The notes under the pieces were generated by a model. The model did no database searches and was not told where the DNA came from. It worked only from the letters and a program-made list of their open reading frames with translations. This document shows, piece after piece, positions 33,661 to 42,261 of a stretch of 64,000 bases of DNA. Made by a program: the position numbers and the translations under genes. The stretch's first letter is position 1. Each line of letters opens with the position of its first letter. The DNA lies in NCBI RefSeq assembly GCF_033949425.1, contig NZ_JAXAVX010000010.1, positions 62,001 to 126,000 of the forward strand, read 5' to 3'. This DNA comes from Patulibacter brassicae (lineage in GTDB: Bacteria; Actinomycetota; Thermoleophilia; Solirubrobacterales; Solirubrobacteraceae).

Positions 33661-35685
33661 CTACTTGCCCTGCCAGCGCGGCTCGCGCTTGGCGATGAAG
33701 GCGCCGATGCCCTCCTTGGCGTCCTCCGTGGCGAAGACGCTCGCGAAGCCGTCCTTCTCCGCCTGGATGCCGGCGTCGAGATCCGCGACGGCCGAGGCCT
33801 TCTTGATCTCGGCGATCGCCAGCGGCGCCTGGCCGGCGAGGCGGCGCGCCCAGTTCAGCGCGACGTCGAGCAGCTCGTGGTCCGGGACCACGGTGTTCAC
33901 GAGGCCGTGCGCGTACGCCTCCTCGGCGAGGATCGGGTCGCCGACGAGGTTCAGCTCGAGCGCCTTCGCGTCGCCCACGAGGCGACGCAGCCGCTGCGTG
34001 CCGCCGAAGCCGGGGATGATCCCGAGCTTCACCTCGGGCTGGCCGAACACGGCCGAGCGGGCGGCGATCCGGACGTCCGCTGCGAGCGCGAGCTCCGACC
34101 CGCCGCCGAAGGCCAGCGAGTTCACCGCGGCGATCGTGACGATCTGGCTCTCGCCGAACTCGCGCAGCAGCGCGTGCGCGTCGTCGAGGAGCTTCGCGCT
34201 GTCCGGGCCGAGCGTCGTGAACGCCTTGATGTCGGCGCCGGCCGAGAAGACCTGCGACATCGGCGACGCCGAGGCGAGGACGAGCGCGCGGACGCCGTCG
34301 GCCTTCGCCGCGTCCCAGACCTTGCGCAGGTCGGCGACGAGGTCGGGCGAGATCGAGTTCACCGGCGGGTTGTCGAGCCAGGCGATCCGGACGCCGTGGT
34401 CGCGGGTCTCGACCTTGACGAGGGTGCCCGGCTGCTCGTCGTCGTACTGCGGGTAGACGTAGAAGCCCTGGCCGCTCTTGGCGCCCAGGCGGCCCTGCGC
34501 GACGAGGCGGCGCACGAGCACCGGGGCCTCGAAGCGGTCGCCGTAGCGCTCCTGCGCCTGCTCGAAGCGCTCGAGGATGACGTCGAGGCCGTCGGCGTCG
34601 GCCTTCAGGAGGGGCGGCAGGATGCCGCGGCGCGGGTCCAGGCCGGTGCCGGCCGCCATGCCGAGGTCGATGTCGCGGTGGTTCGCGTCGCCGTCCTCGA
34701 TCAGCAGCGACGCCTCGCGGACCTGCGCGAGGTGCGACAGGTTGACGAGCTCGTCGATGTCCGGGTCGGCGTCGCCGTCGACGTTCGGGCTGCCGTCGGC
34801 CTTGAAGAAGCCCTCGCCGGTCTTCGCGCCGAGGTCGCCCTGGGCGACGAGCTCCTGCTGGCGCTTGTGGACGTAGAAGCGGGCGGCGCCGGACGTGTCG
34901 CCCTCGTCGACCTCCTCGACCATCTGCTCCTGGAGGTGCAGCGACGGGTCCAGTCCGAGGGAGTGCAGCAGGAAGAACGGCCCCATCGGCAGCGCGCGAC
35001 CGCGCAGGCCCTCGTCGATCTTCTGGATCGACAGGCCGTTCTCCTCCTGCGCCCGGAAGACCTCGGAGAGGCCCGCGGCGAGCAGGCGGTTGACGGTGAA
35101 GCCCGGGCCCTCGCCGACGACGATCGGCTGCTTCTTCGTCGCCTGGGCGAACGCGTAGGTCGTCGCGATCGTCTCGGGGGAGGTGAGCTCGCCCTCGACG
35201 ATCTCCAGCAGCGGCATGACCGACGCCGGGAAGAAGTAGTGGGTGCCGACGACCTTGTCGGGGCGGGTCGTGGCGACCGCGATGTCGGTGATCGCGAGGC
35301 CCGAGGTGTTCGAGGCGAGGATCGCGTGGCCCGGCGTGACCGCGTCGAGCTCGGCGAAGACCGCCTGCTTGATCTCGAGCTTCTCCGGGACGGCCTCGAT
35401 GACGAAGTCGACGTCGCCGAACCCGTCGTAGGTCAGCGTGCCGTGGATGCGACCGATGATCTCCTCGATCGCCGCGTCGGCCTGCTCCTGCGTGAGCTTC
35501 TTGCGCTTGACCTGCTTCTTGAAGGCCCCGGCGCTCGCCTGGCGCGCCGCCTCGATGCCCTGGTCGACGAGCTCCTGCTTGATGTCCTTCAGCACGACGT
35601 CGATGCCGGCAGCGGCGATGGTCTGGGCGATCTGCCCGCCCATCGTGCCCGCGCCGACGACTGCGGCCTTGAAGACGAACGACAT
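33661..35685 (-). CDS. 3-hydroxyacyl-CoA dehydrogenase/enoyl-CoA hydratase fusion, HAD domain first
   Basis: 674 aa. NAD-binding HAD domain first (AAVVGAGTMGGQIAQTIAAAG; SNTSGLAITDIA; VGTHYFFPA with catalytic His; C-terminal GEGPGFTVNRLL), a second HAD C-terminal lobe (GLDPRRGILPPLL), then a crotonase domain from about residue 420 with AVNSLAFGGGSELALAADVRIA (oxyanion Gly, first Glu) and FGQPEVKLGIIPGFGGTQRL (second Glu). The order is reversed relative to E. coli FadB; the same order occurs in Bacillus FadN and archaeal crotonyl-CoA hydratase fusions. AGGAG Shine-Dalgarno 9 bases before ATG. Confidence 0.92.
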   Translation of the reverse strand: MSFVFKAAVVGAGTMGGQIAQTIAAAGIDVVLKDIKQELVDQGIEAARQASAGAFKKQVKRKKLTQEQADAAIEEIIGRIHGTLTYDGFGDVDFVIEAVPEKLEIKQAVFAELDAVTPGHAILASNTSGLAITDIAVATTRPDKVVGTHYFFPASVMPLLEIVEGELTSPETIATTYAFAQATKKQPIVVGEGPGFTVNRLLAAGLSEVFRAQEENGLSIQKIDEGLRGRALPMGPFFLLHSLGLDPSLHLQEQMVEEVDEGDTSGAARFYVHKRQQELVAQGDLGAKTGEGFFKADGSPNVDGDADPDIDELVNLSHLAQVREASLLIEDGDANHRDIDLGMAAGTGLDPRRGILPPLLKADADGLDVILERFEQAQERYGDRFEAPVLVRRLVAQGRLGAKSGQGFYVYPQYDDEQPGTLVKVETRDHGVRIAWLDNPPVNSISPDLVADLRKVWDAAKADGVRALVLASASPMSQVFSAGADIKAFTTLGPDSAKLLDDAHALLREFGESQIVTIAAVNSLAFGGGSELALAADVRIAARSAVFGQPEVKLGIIPGFGGTQRLRRLVGDAKALELNLVGDPILAEEAYAHGLVNTVVPDHELLDVALNWARRLAGQAPLAIAEIKKASAVADLDAGIQAEKDGFASVFATEDAKEGIGAFIAKREPRWQGK

Positions 35686-35824
35686 GCGGCTTCCACTCCT
35701 CGGGGATCGATGACCGCGCCGGCGCGGCCTCGGGGCGGGCGCCGGCGGCGGCGCGAACACTATGCGCTCGCGCGTCCGGCGCGCGGTCGGGCCGGCCGAG
35801 CCAGCGCCGATCGGCCGGGCGCGA

Positions 35825-36325
35825 TCAGCCGCCGAGCTCGTGCCGCAGCGCGCTGACCGCCTCGGCGACCTCGTCGAGGGCCGGGAGGACCTCCTCCCGC
35901 AGGCGCTCCCGCTCGGCCTCGCCGGCCGGGGTCAGGCGGTAGAAGCGCCGGGAGCGCCGCACGGGATGCTCCCACTCGCCCGTGGCCAAGCCGTCCTCCT
36001 CCAGCGCGCGCAGGAGGGGGTACATCGTGTTCGGGTTGACCGTCACGAGCCCGGCGGAGAGCTCGCGGATCCGCTCGATCAGGCGATTGCCGTACGCGGG
36101 CTCGGCCTCGTCCAGCAACTGCAGGACGAGCAGGCGCACGAGGCCCGCGCGGCGCAGCGCCCCCGCGAGCGGGTCCTGTCCCCCGCTCGTCCGGCTCCCG
36201 CCGCGTCCGGTGGGCGCCTCCCCGTGCGCCGGCGCGTCGGTGGCCGCCCGGGCCGCCTCGCGGGCGGCCTTCCGGGCCGCGCTGCGCCGGTCGAGGGAGG
36301 GCGAGGGGGACACGCCGTCCAGCAT
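35825..36325 (-). CDS. PadR family transcriptional regulator
   Basis: 166 aa. A 60-residue basic N-terminus precedes the PadR winged helix: VRLLVLQLLDEAEPAYGNRLIERI, NPNTMYPLLRALEEDGL and RRSRRFYRLTPAGEAE, then a C-terminal dimerisation helix. Usually a repressor responding to phenolic or lipophilic ligands. Nearest target candidates are the HAD-ECH fusion downstream (139 bp away) and the divergent small membrane protein upstream. The exact start within the basic region is uncertain. Confidence 0.88.
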   Translation of the reverse strand: MLDGVSPSPSLDRRSAARKAAREAARAATDAPAHGEAPTGRGGSRTSGGQDPLAGALRRAGLVRLLVLQLLDEAEPAYGNRLIERIRELSAGLVTVNPNTMYPLLRALEEDGLATGEWEHPVRRSRRFYRLTPAGEAERERLREEVLPALDEVAEAVSALRHELGG

Positions 36326-36455
36326 CGCACGGCCACGGCGACGGCGGGGACGGCCGCCCCGGAGCCCCCTCGGGGAGCGCTCCGCGGCGGCGGCGGTCGT
36401 GGCGTCGCGGCGTGCGGCGTCCACGGCCGCCCGCCGGTCCGTCAGACTGCTCCGC

Positions 36456-36884
36456 GTGGGGACCGCCATCACGATCGTCGTCTTCACGCTGGTCGTCGTC
36501 TCGGGGCTGGTCGCGATCGGCGTGCTGCTGAACGGCAAGGCCTTCGACCAGATCGGCGCCGGCGGGATGGACCTGCGCCCGCCCGCCGGGTCCGGCGGCA
36601 GCGGCGGCGCGGAGGAGTCGGCCGCGCTGCGCGAGGACGACATCCGGCAGATGCTCGAGGCGCGCAACCGGCGGCGCGTCGCCCGCGGCGAGCAGGCCGC
36701 CGACGTCGACGCCGAGCTGCGGCAGCTGCTCGACGACCGGCCCGCACGCAGCCACGACGCGGAGACGGTCGCCGAGGCCCGCGCGGTCGTCGACGCGCGC
36801 AACGCGCGCCGCCGCCGCCGTGGCGAGCCGGAGGGCGACGTCGAGCGGGAGGTCGCCGAGCTGCTCGAGCGCCTCGATCCGTAG
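36456..36884 (+). CDS. small membrane protein with duplicated SHOCT-like helical motif
   Basis: 142 aa from GTG 36456. One TM helix at the N-terminus (about residues 4-27), a Gly/Ser linker, then two copies of a short helical unit: EARNRRRVARGEQAADVDAELRQLL near 68-92 and DARNARRRRRGEPEGDVEREVAELL near 112-136. This resembles SHOCT-type helices but duplicated. Divergent from padR (130 bp), which may control it. Function unknown. Confidence 0.6.
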   Translation: MGTAITIVVFTLVVVSGLVAIGVLLNGKAFDQIGAGGMDLRPPAGSGGSGGAEESAALREDDIRQMLEARNRRRVARGEQAADVDAELRQLLDDRPARSHDAETVAEARAVVDARNARRRRRGEPEGDVEREVAELLERLDP

Positions 36885-37088
36885 GGAGAAGCGGGCCGGG
36901 TCCCGTCCCGGGCGACGGCGAGACCACCGTCCCAGCCACCGGGAACGTCACGGCCCGGGACACCCCGAGGGGCCGGGTCCCGTCCCGGGGCACCCGGAGG
37001 GGGCCTGCGGCTCGCGTTCACCGCACGGCCACGCCCGGGAGGCGGGATCTTCACCCGGCGGGCCCGGCGGCGGCGGCAGGGTCCGGCC
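36885..37088. repeat. intergenic region with two copies of a 20-bp GC-rich repeat
   Basis: GGGCCGGGTCCCGTCCCGGG occurs at 36893-36912 and again at 36970-36989, 77 bp apart, in a 204-bp gap without a gene. Each copy can fold back on itself (GGGTCCCGTCCC region), so a terminator for the upstream gene plus operator-like repeats for the downstream one are both possible. Confidence 0.55.
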
Positions 37089-38015
37089 GTGCGACCCGCC
37101 CGGCCCCTCCCGACTCGCGCCCCGCGGCCGACGGCCGGCCGGGCCGGTCCGGCCGCCGCCACGTCGGCGATCCGCCTCCCCGACGGACGACGGCTCGGCT
37201 ACGCCGACTACGGGCCCGCCGACGGCCGACCCGTCGTCTACCTGCACGGCGCCGTCGGGACGTCGCTGTCGCCCGACCCCCGCATGCTCGGGGTGCTGCA
37301 CGGCCGCGGCATCCGGTTGATCGCGCCGTCCCGTCCGGGGTTCGGGACCTCGGACCCGCTGGCCGGGCGCCGCGTGCCGGACTGGCCCACCGACCTGCTC
37401 GCGCTCGTCGACGCGCTCGGGATCGGCCGGTTCGGGTTGCTGGCCGTCTCCGCCGGCGGCCCGTACGCCCTCGCCTGCGCGCACCAGGTGCCTGCGTCGC
37501 GCCTGCACGGCACGGTCGTGGCCGGCGGGATCGCACCCGTGGTCGGCCCCGGCGCCGCCGTGGCGACGACCCCCGCGCTGCGGCTGGGGCGCGTGCTCGT
37601 CCGCCGGCCCGCCGCCGCGCACCGCTGGGGCGACCGGCTCGTGGGGATCCTGCACCGCCACCCCGGGCTGCTCGGCACCGCGGTCGGGGTGCCCGCGTCG
37701 GGCGCGGACCGGCGGCGGCTCGACGCCGGGGAGCGCGGGCAGCTCGTGGCGGCGGCGCTCGCGGCGACGCGCCGCGGGGCCGGGCCGTTCCTGGCCGACC
37801 TCCGGCTCGTCCTGCAGCCGTGGGGCTTCGCCCTGGAGTCGGTGCGGGCGCCGGTCGTCCTCGTCCACGGTGCGCAGGACGCCACCGTGCCGGTCGCCCA
37901 CGCCCGCGAGATCGAGCGCCGGCTGCCGCGCGGCCGGCTGCGGCTGCTGGCCGACGAGGGCCACTACCTGCTGCGCGCGCGGCTCGCCGACCTGCTCGAC
38001 GAGCTCCCGGCGTGA
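37089..38015 (+). CDS. alpha/beta hydrolase
   Basis: 308 aa from GTG 37089. Core fold from about residue 30: RLGYADYGPADGRPVVYLHGAVG (oxyanion HG), LIAPSRPGFGTSD, nucleophile elbow AVSAGGPYALACA, acid VLVHGAQDATVP and catalytic His DEGHYLL. The cap is short and Arg-rich. Substrate unknown. A CAGGGT hexamer 6 bases before the GTG would make it leaderless. Convergent with the lipoprotein gene, 40 bp apart. Confidence 0.8.
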   Translation: MRPARPLPTRAPRPTAGRAGPAAATSAIRLPDGRRLGYADYGPADGRPVVYLHGAVGTSLSPDPRMLGVLHGRGIRLIAPSRPGFGTSDPLAGRRVPDWPTDLLALVDALGIGRFGLLAVSAGGPYALACAHQVPASRLHGTVVAGGIAPVVGPGAAVATTPALRLGRVLVRRPAAAHRWGDRLVGILHRHPGLLGTAVGVPASGADRRRLDAGERGQLVAAALAATRRGAGPFLADLRLVLQPWGFALESVRAPVVLVHGAQDATVPVAHAREIERRLPRGRLRLLADEGHYLLRARLADLLDELPA

Positions 38016-38055
38016 GCGCTGGGCCGGCGTCCGCCGGCGCCGCCCCGCTCCGGGA

Positions 38056-39114
38056 TCAGGGCGCCAGCGAGGCGCAGCGCTGCAGGGCCTCGATGTCGCG
38101 CCCCGCGCGCTGGACGCAGGCCTCGTAGCTCGAGCCCGCGGCCCCGCCCCCGGACGACGAGCCGCCCGACGACGAGCTGCCCGACGACGAGCCCCCCGAC
38201 GACGAACCCGACGCGCCCGAGGACCCCGTGCCGCTGCCCGAGGCGCTGCCGGTCGAGCCCTGGAGCAGCTGCAGCGCGTCCTGGAGCTTCGGGGCGTTGC
38301 GCGGCGCCTCGATCTTCACGTCCTCGTTGATCTTGCTGAGGCCGAAGTCGAGGACGATCCGGCCGGACTTCAGCGTCGCGTCGAGCTTCATCCGGCGCAG
38401 CGCGCCGTCGCCGTCGGCCGCCCAGACGTCGATCGTCGCCTTCTGCAGGTCGCCGCGCAGCTGCTTGACCGTGTCGGCGGCCTGCTTGGCCTGGTCGGCC
38501 CCCGACGCCTTGCCCGCGCGATCGATGAGCTTCACGAGGTCGGTCGCGAGGCGGTCGCGGTCCACGCCCGCGCGGACGTGGGTGACGTCCTCGCCGGCGA
38601 GCTCCTCGTCGCCGACGGTCTTCGGATCCGTCAGCCACGAGCGCGGCGAGATGCCGAGCGAGGAGAACGAGAGCCCCTCCCCCTTGCGCTCGTCGTCCTG
38701 GAGGTCCTGGACGACGTCCTCGCCCACGAGGAACGGCTGGCCCCCGAGCTTCACGTAGGTCTTGCCGCCGACGTTCAGGAGGCCGATCTGGCCCTGGCCC
38801 GCGGCGCCGCTGCCGCCACCGGCCGCGGCCAGCGCGCTGCCGAGGTCGACGGCGAAGTCGAACGCGGCGCCCTTGCCCTCGGTCTTGTACGGGCCCTTGA
38901 GGCCGAGCTTCAGCGGCTGGCCGCCCGCGGCCTCGCCGGAGAGGTCGAGCGAGACGTCGACGGTCGCGCTCTTGATCGGGTCGCCCTTGCCGAAGGCACG
39001 GGCGACGACGTCGGTGGCGGACTCCGACCCGCCGCACGCGGTGAGCGCGCCGGCGAGGCCGAGCAGGAGGACGAGCAGCGCGGGCAGGGCGCGCCGGCGG
39101 GAGCGAGCGTTCAT
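38056..39114 (-). CDS. LppX/LprG-like lipoprotein with Ser/Gly linker
   Basis: 352 aa. Signal peptide with lipobox LTAC (Cys about residue 27). The folded part (about 30-285) alternates beta strands as in LppX/LprAFG proteins that bind lipids at the outer face: SATVDVSLDLSG, KTYVKLGGQPFL, DVTHVRAGVD. After it comes a Ser/Gly-only stretch of about 45 residues and a C-terminal EACVQRAGRDIEALQRCAS with two Cys that could form a disulfide. Divergent from the C5-epimerase-like gene (127 bp). Lipid binding is inference from family. Confidence 0.75.
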   Translation of the reverse strand: MNARSRRRALPALLVLLLGLAGALTACGGSESATDVVARAFGKGDPIKSATVDVSLDLSGEAAGGQPLKLGLKGPYKTEGKGAAFDFAVDLGSALAAAGGGSGAAGQGQIGLLNVGGKTYVKLGGQPFLVGEDVVQDLQDDERKGEGLSFSSLGISPRSWLTDPKTVGDEELAGEDVTHVRAGVDRDRLATDLVKLIDRAGKASGADQAKQAADTVKQLRGDLQKATIDVWAADGDGALRRMKLDATLKSGRIVLDFGLSKINEDVKIEAPRNAPKLQDALQLLQGSTGSASGSGTGSSGASGSSSGGSSSGSSSSGGSSSGGGAAGSSYEACVQRAGRDIEALQRCASLAP

Positions 39115-39229
39115 GGTCGGGCGGCGTGCACGGGAGCGGATCGAGGAGCTCCGGGGCCGGGCCGGGAGCGAACGTGAGCGCGGAGCAGGGCGCGGGCGAG
39201 AACCTGCGCGCTGCGCGAGGCGGCGAGCC

Positions 39230-39235
39230 TACCAT
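39230..39235 (+). promoter_or_regulatory. -10 hexamer TACCAT of the C5-epimerase-like gene
   Basis: TACCAT, 6 bases before ATG 39242; leaderless. Confidence 0.5.
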
Positions 39236-39241
39236 CGCCCG

Positions 39242-40588
39242 ATGCGCCTCCGGACGCCCCTCTCGGCCGGGCGCGCGACGTCCCGGGTCGCCGCCCCAGC
39301 GGCCCTCGTCGCCGCGCTCGTGCTCGCCGCTCCCCCGTCGTCGTCCCTCGCTCCGCCCGCCGCGCAGGCGGCGAAGAGCACGGCGAAGAAGAAGCCCAAG
39401 CGGACCGTGGAGGGGGAGCTCACCCGCCTGCGCCGGGCCGGCTCGATCACGCTCGCCGACCGGCGGGCGTGGCGCGCGACGTACCGGCAGGCGCGGGCCG
39501 CCGTTCGGTCCCTGCCGAAGCGCAGCACCGCGGCGCGGGAGCTGCAGGGCGTGCTGGACAACACCGAGGACATGGCCCGCCGGGGGCGGATCAGCGCGTC
39601 GCTGGCCCCGAGCGTCTTCCTGACGCTGCAGGTCAACCGCGACTGGTGGACGTCGCGCCCGATCCCCGTGGCCGGCTCCCGGCCGACCGTCCCGGGCAGC
39701 CCGCTCGTCTGGCAGTACTACGTGGGCGAGGGGCTGCAGATCCAGTGGCTCGGGACGTTCGGGCTGGCCAACGCGCTCGGGACGACGACGAACCCGGAGA
39801 AGCTCGCCCAGCAGCAGGCGATCGGCGACGAGGCGCTGCGCCTGGCCTCCAGCCGCGCGGGCGGCCCGAGCTGGCAGTACCTCTTCGACTTCGGCGGCGG
39901 CGCGCCACCGTGGGGCTCGGGGATGGCCCAGATCACCGGGATGCAGGCGCTGACGCGCCTCGCCGGGCGCACCGGCCAGGCCGGCCACCGCACGACCGCG
40001 CTGCGGGCCGTCTCGCTCGTGCGCCGCGCCCCCACGAGCGGCGCGCGGTACAAGCGCCCCGCCGGCGACCACATCCTGCTCTACACGTTCACCCGCATGC
40101 GGGTCCTGAACGCCTTCGCGCAGTCCGTGTCCGGCCTGCGCGAGGTCGCGCTCAGCACCGGCGACGCGAAGGTCGGCGCCGCCTACGTGCGGGCGGAGCG
40201 CGAGCTGCGCGCCGAGCTGCCCGCCTACGACACGGGGCGCTGGACGCGCTACAGCCTCGGCGGGGCGAACGCGACCGTCTCGTACCACGTGCTCTCGCGG
40301 GATCTCGTGCGCGGGCTCTGCAAGGCGCTGGAGGCCGACGCGGTCGCGTTCGCGGCCGGCCAGCCGGTCCCCGCGGGGGTGGCCCCGCCGCCCGCCGCCC
40401 CCTACTGCGCCGCCGCCGAGCGCTACACCGCGTACCTGCAGAGGACCCCGAACGGCCCGGGCGCGAAGGCGCGGAGCCGTGCCGCCGGCGGCGCCGCGAC
40501 CGCGCCGCCGCCGCGGGAGGAGCCGACCGTCGGCCTCGCGGACGGGCTGCTGCAGCCCGGCCCGGGCGAGTCGCCCGCGGATCGCTGA
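39242..40588 (+). CDS. exported D-glucuronyl C5-epimerase family protein
   Basis: 448 aa. Signal peptide to about residue 43. The C-terminal two thirds match the D-glucuronyl C5-epimerase C-terminal domain: WQYLFDFGGGAPPWGSGMAQ, QALTRLAGRTG, YTFTRMRVLNAFAQSVSGLREVA and AYDTGRWTRYSLGG, the Tyr/Trp-rich alpha/alpha barrel that flips glucuronate to iduronate in heparan sulfate. The bacterial homologs' substrates are mostly unknown. Pro-rich C-terminal tail. Divergent from the lipoprotein. No glycosaminoglycan or alginate genes are nearby, so a cell-surface uronan role is only inferred. Confidence 0.75.
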   Translation: MRLRTPLSAGRATSRVAAPAALVAALVLAAPPSSSLAPPAAQAAKSTAKKKPKRTVEGELTRLRRAGSITLADRRAWRATYRQARAAVRSLPKRSTAARELQGVLDNTEDMARRGRISASLAPSVFLTLQVNRDWWTSRPIPVAGSRPTVPGSPLVWQYYVGEGLQIQWLGTFGLANALGTTTNPEKLAQQQAIGDEALRLASSRAGGPSWQYLFDFGGGAPPWGSGMAQITGMQALTRLAGRTGQAGHRTTALRAVSLVRRAPTSGARYKRPAGDHILLYTFTRMRVLNAFAQSVSGLREVALSTGDAKVGAAYVRAERELRAELPAYDTGRWTRYSLGGANATVSYHVLSRDLVRGLCKALEADAVAFAAGQPVPAGVAPPPAAPYCAAAERYTAYLQRTPNGPGAKARSRAAGGAATAPPPREEPTVGLADGLLQPGPGESPADR

Positions 40589-40655
40589 GCCGGTCCGGGA
40601 CGGCGGTCGCGCCGTCCCGGGACCGCGACGCCCGGACGGCCGCGACCCGGCCTCG

Positions 40656-40661
40656 TAGACT
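40656..40661 (+). promoter_or_regulatory. -10 hexamer TAGACT of the ArsA operon
   Basis: TAGACT, 11 bases before ATG 40673. Confidence 0.45.
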
Positions 40662-40672
40662 CCCGCGGCACG

Positions 40673-41863
40673 ATGGCGCCGGGGCCACGGATCGTGCTCT
40701 ACACGGGCAAGGGCGGGGTCGGCAAGACCTCGGTCGCCGCCGCGACCGCGCGGCGGCTCGCCGCCGACGGCCGGCGCGTGCTCGTCCTCTCGACCGACCC
40801 GGCGCACAGCCTCGCCGACGTGCTCGGTCGCCCGATCGGCGCGGAGCCGACGGCGGTCGCCGAGCGGCTCGACGGGCTCCAGGTCGACCCGCAGGCCGAG
40901 CTGACCCGCCACTGGTCGGCGGTCCGCGCGTGGGCCGGTCGCAGCCTCGTCGGGCGCGGCGTCGACCGGATCTCCGCCCAGGAGCTCACGGTGCCCCCGG
41001 GGCTGGAGGAGCTGCTCGCGCTGCTGCGGATCGTCGAGCTGCGCGACCGCGGCGACCACGACGCGATCGTCGTCGACTGCGCGCCCGCCGGCGAGACGCT
41101 GCGCCTGCTCGCCTTCCCCGAGATCGCCCGCTGGTGGCTGGACCGGATCGTCCCCCGCCAGGGCGAGCTGCTCGGCGCCGCCCGGCCGCTCGCCCGGGCC
41201 GTCCTGGACATCACGGTCCCGGACGGGGAGGTCCTCGACGAGCTCGGGCGCCTGATGGCGAACCTCCTCGCCATGCGCGAGCTGCTCTGCGACGGCGACG
41301 CGCTGAGCGTCCGGCTCGTCACGACCGCCGACCGGATCGTCGTCGACGAGGCCCGCCGCACGTACACGTACCTCTCGCTGCACGGCATCGCAACCGACGC
41401 GATCGTCGTGAACCGGCTCTTCCCCGCCGACGTCGGCGCGTACTTCGCCGGCTGGCGCGACCGCCAGCAGGCGCTGCTGGAGGAGATCGACGCCGCGTTC
41501 GCCCCCCTGCCGGTCCTGCGGGCGCCGTACTACGACGCCGAGGTCATCGGCGACGCCGCCCTGGACCGGCTCGCGGCGGCGCTGTACCCCGACCACGATC
41601 CCGCGGCCCGCCTGCACCCCGGCCACGGGCGCGAGCTCGTCGTCGAGGGCGACGTCGCGCGGCTGCGGATCGCCGTCGGCCTGGCGGAGCGGGGCGAGGT
41701 CGGGCTGCGGCGCTCCGGCGACGAGCTCGTCGTCGAGGTCGCCGGCCGGCGGCGAACGGTCCTGTTGCCCGACCCGATCGCGCACTATCGTCCCCACGAG
41801 GCCACCCTCCGCGACGGGACGCTCGAGGTGACCCTCCGCGCGCCGGTGGCCGCCGAGCGATGA
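40673..41863 (+). CDS. ArsA/Get3-family ATPase with C-terminal HSP20-like domain
   Basis: 396 aa, single ATPase half. Deviant Walker A GKGGVGKTSVAAATA, switch I STDPAHSLADVLG, switch II VVDCAPAGETLRLLAFPE, and the A-loop-like region ATDAIVVNRLFPAD. The last 80 residues form the HSP20-like beta domain (VLLPDPIAHYRPHEATLRDGTLEVTL) found on bacterial ArsA-like proteins. No metal-binding Cys triad and no arsB nearby, so an arsenite pump is unlikely; a chaperone or targeting role is more plausible. First of three genes joined by ATGA overlaps. Confidence 0.85.
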   Translation: MAPGPRIVLYTGKGGVGKTSVAAATARRLAADGRRVLVLSTDPAHSLADVLGRPIGAEPTAVAERLDGLQVDPQAELTRHWSAVRAWAGRSLVGRGVDRISAQELTVPPGLEELLALLRIVELRDRGDHDAIVVDCAPAGETLRLLAFPEIARWWLDRIVPRQGELLGAARPLARAVLDITVPDGEVLDELGRLMANLLAMRELLCDGDALSVRLVTTADRIVVDEARRTYTYLSLHGIATDAIVVNRLFPADVGAYFAGWRDRQQALLEEIDAAFAPLPVLRAPYYDAEVIGDAALDRLAAALYPDHDPAARLHPGHGRELVVEGDVARLRIAVGLAERGEVGLRRSGDELVVEVAGRRRTVLLPDPIAHYRPHEATLRDGTLEVTLRAPVAAER

Positions 41864-42261
41864 GCCACGCGACCCCCAGCACCGACGACCCGCTCGACGA
41901 GCTGCGCCGCCGCGTGCACGCCACGCAGGAGGCCGCCGAGCGCCTCCACGCCGAGGCCGAGGCCGCCCGCGCCGCCGAGGCCGCCGGCGAGGTCCCGCCC
42001 GCCGGCTGGGCCTCGGCGCAGGAGCGCGCCTCGCGCGCCGACGAGGTCTCGGCGCTCGCGTCGCTCCTGCGCGCGCTGCGCGACCTGCTCCCCGACGAGC
42101 TCCAGGCGCAGGTCACCGAGGTCCTGCGGCAGCTGCTGCTGCTCGTCCGCGCGATCCTGGACTGGTGGGTCGCCCGCCTGGAGCCCGGCGCGGCCCCCGG
42201 CGGCCTCGGCGCGTCCCGACCGGCCGCCGCCTCCGACGTCGAGGACATCCCGATCGGATGA
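41860..42261 (+). CDS. small helical protein of the ArsA operon
   Basis: 133 aa, start overlapping the ArsA stop (ATGA). Helical, Ala/Glu-rich coiled coil (residues 10-50), then an amphipathic-hydrophobic helix EVLRQLLLLVRAILDWWVARLEPG near residues 88-110 that could be tail-anchor-like or a membrane-associated helix. Conserved only by operon position as far as I can see. Possibly a client or partner of the ATPase. Confidence 0.7.
   Translation: MSHATPSTDDPLDELRRRVHATQEAAERLHAEAEAARAAEAAGEVPPAGWASAQERASRADEVSALASLLRALRDLLPDELQAQVTEVLRQLLLLVRAILDWWVARLEPGAAPGGLGASRPAAASDVEDIPIG

Noticed and set aside
37964..41797. 1277-codon minus-strand open frame
   Set aside because: Antisense shadow of the lipoprotein, C5-epimerase and ArsA genes in GC-rich DNA. 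Its translation is Arg/Gly/Asp low complexity, whereas the other frames show clear domains.
40673..41863. arsenite efflux ATPase
   Set aside because: No ArsB/Acr3, ArsR or ArsC nearby, single ATPase half with HSP20-like C-terminus and no Cys triad.
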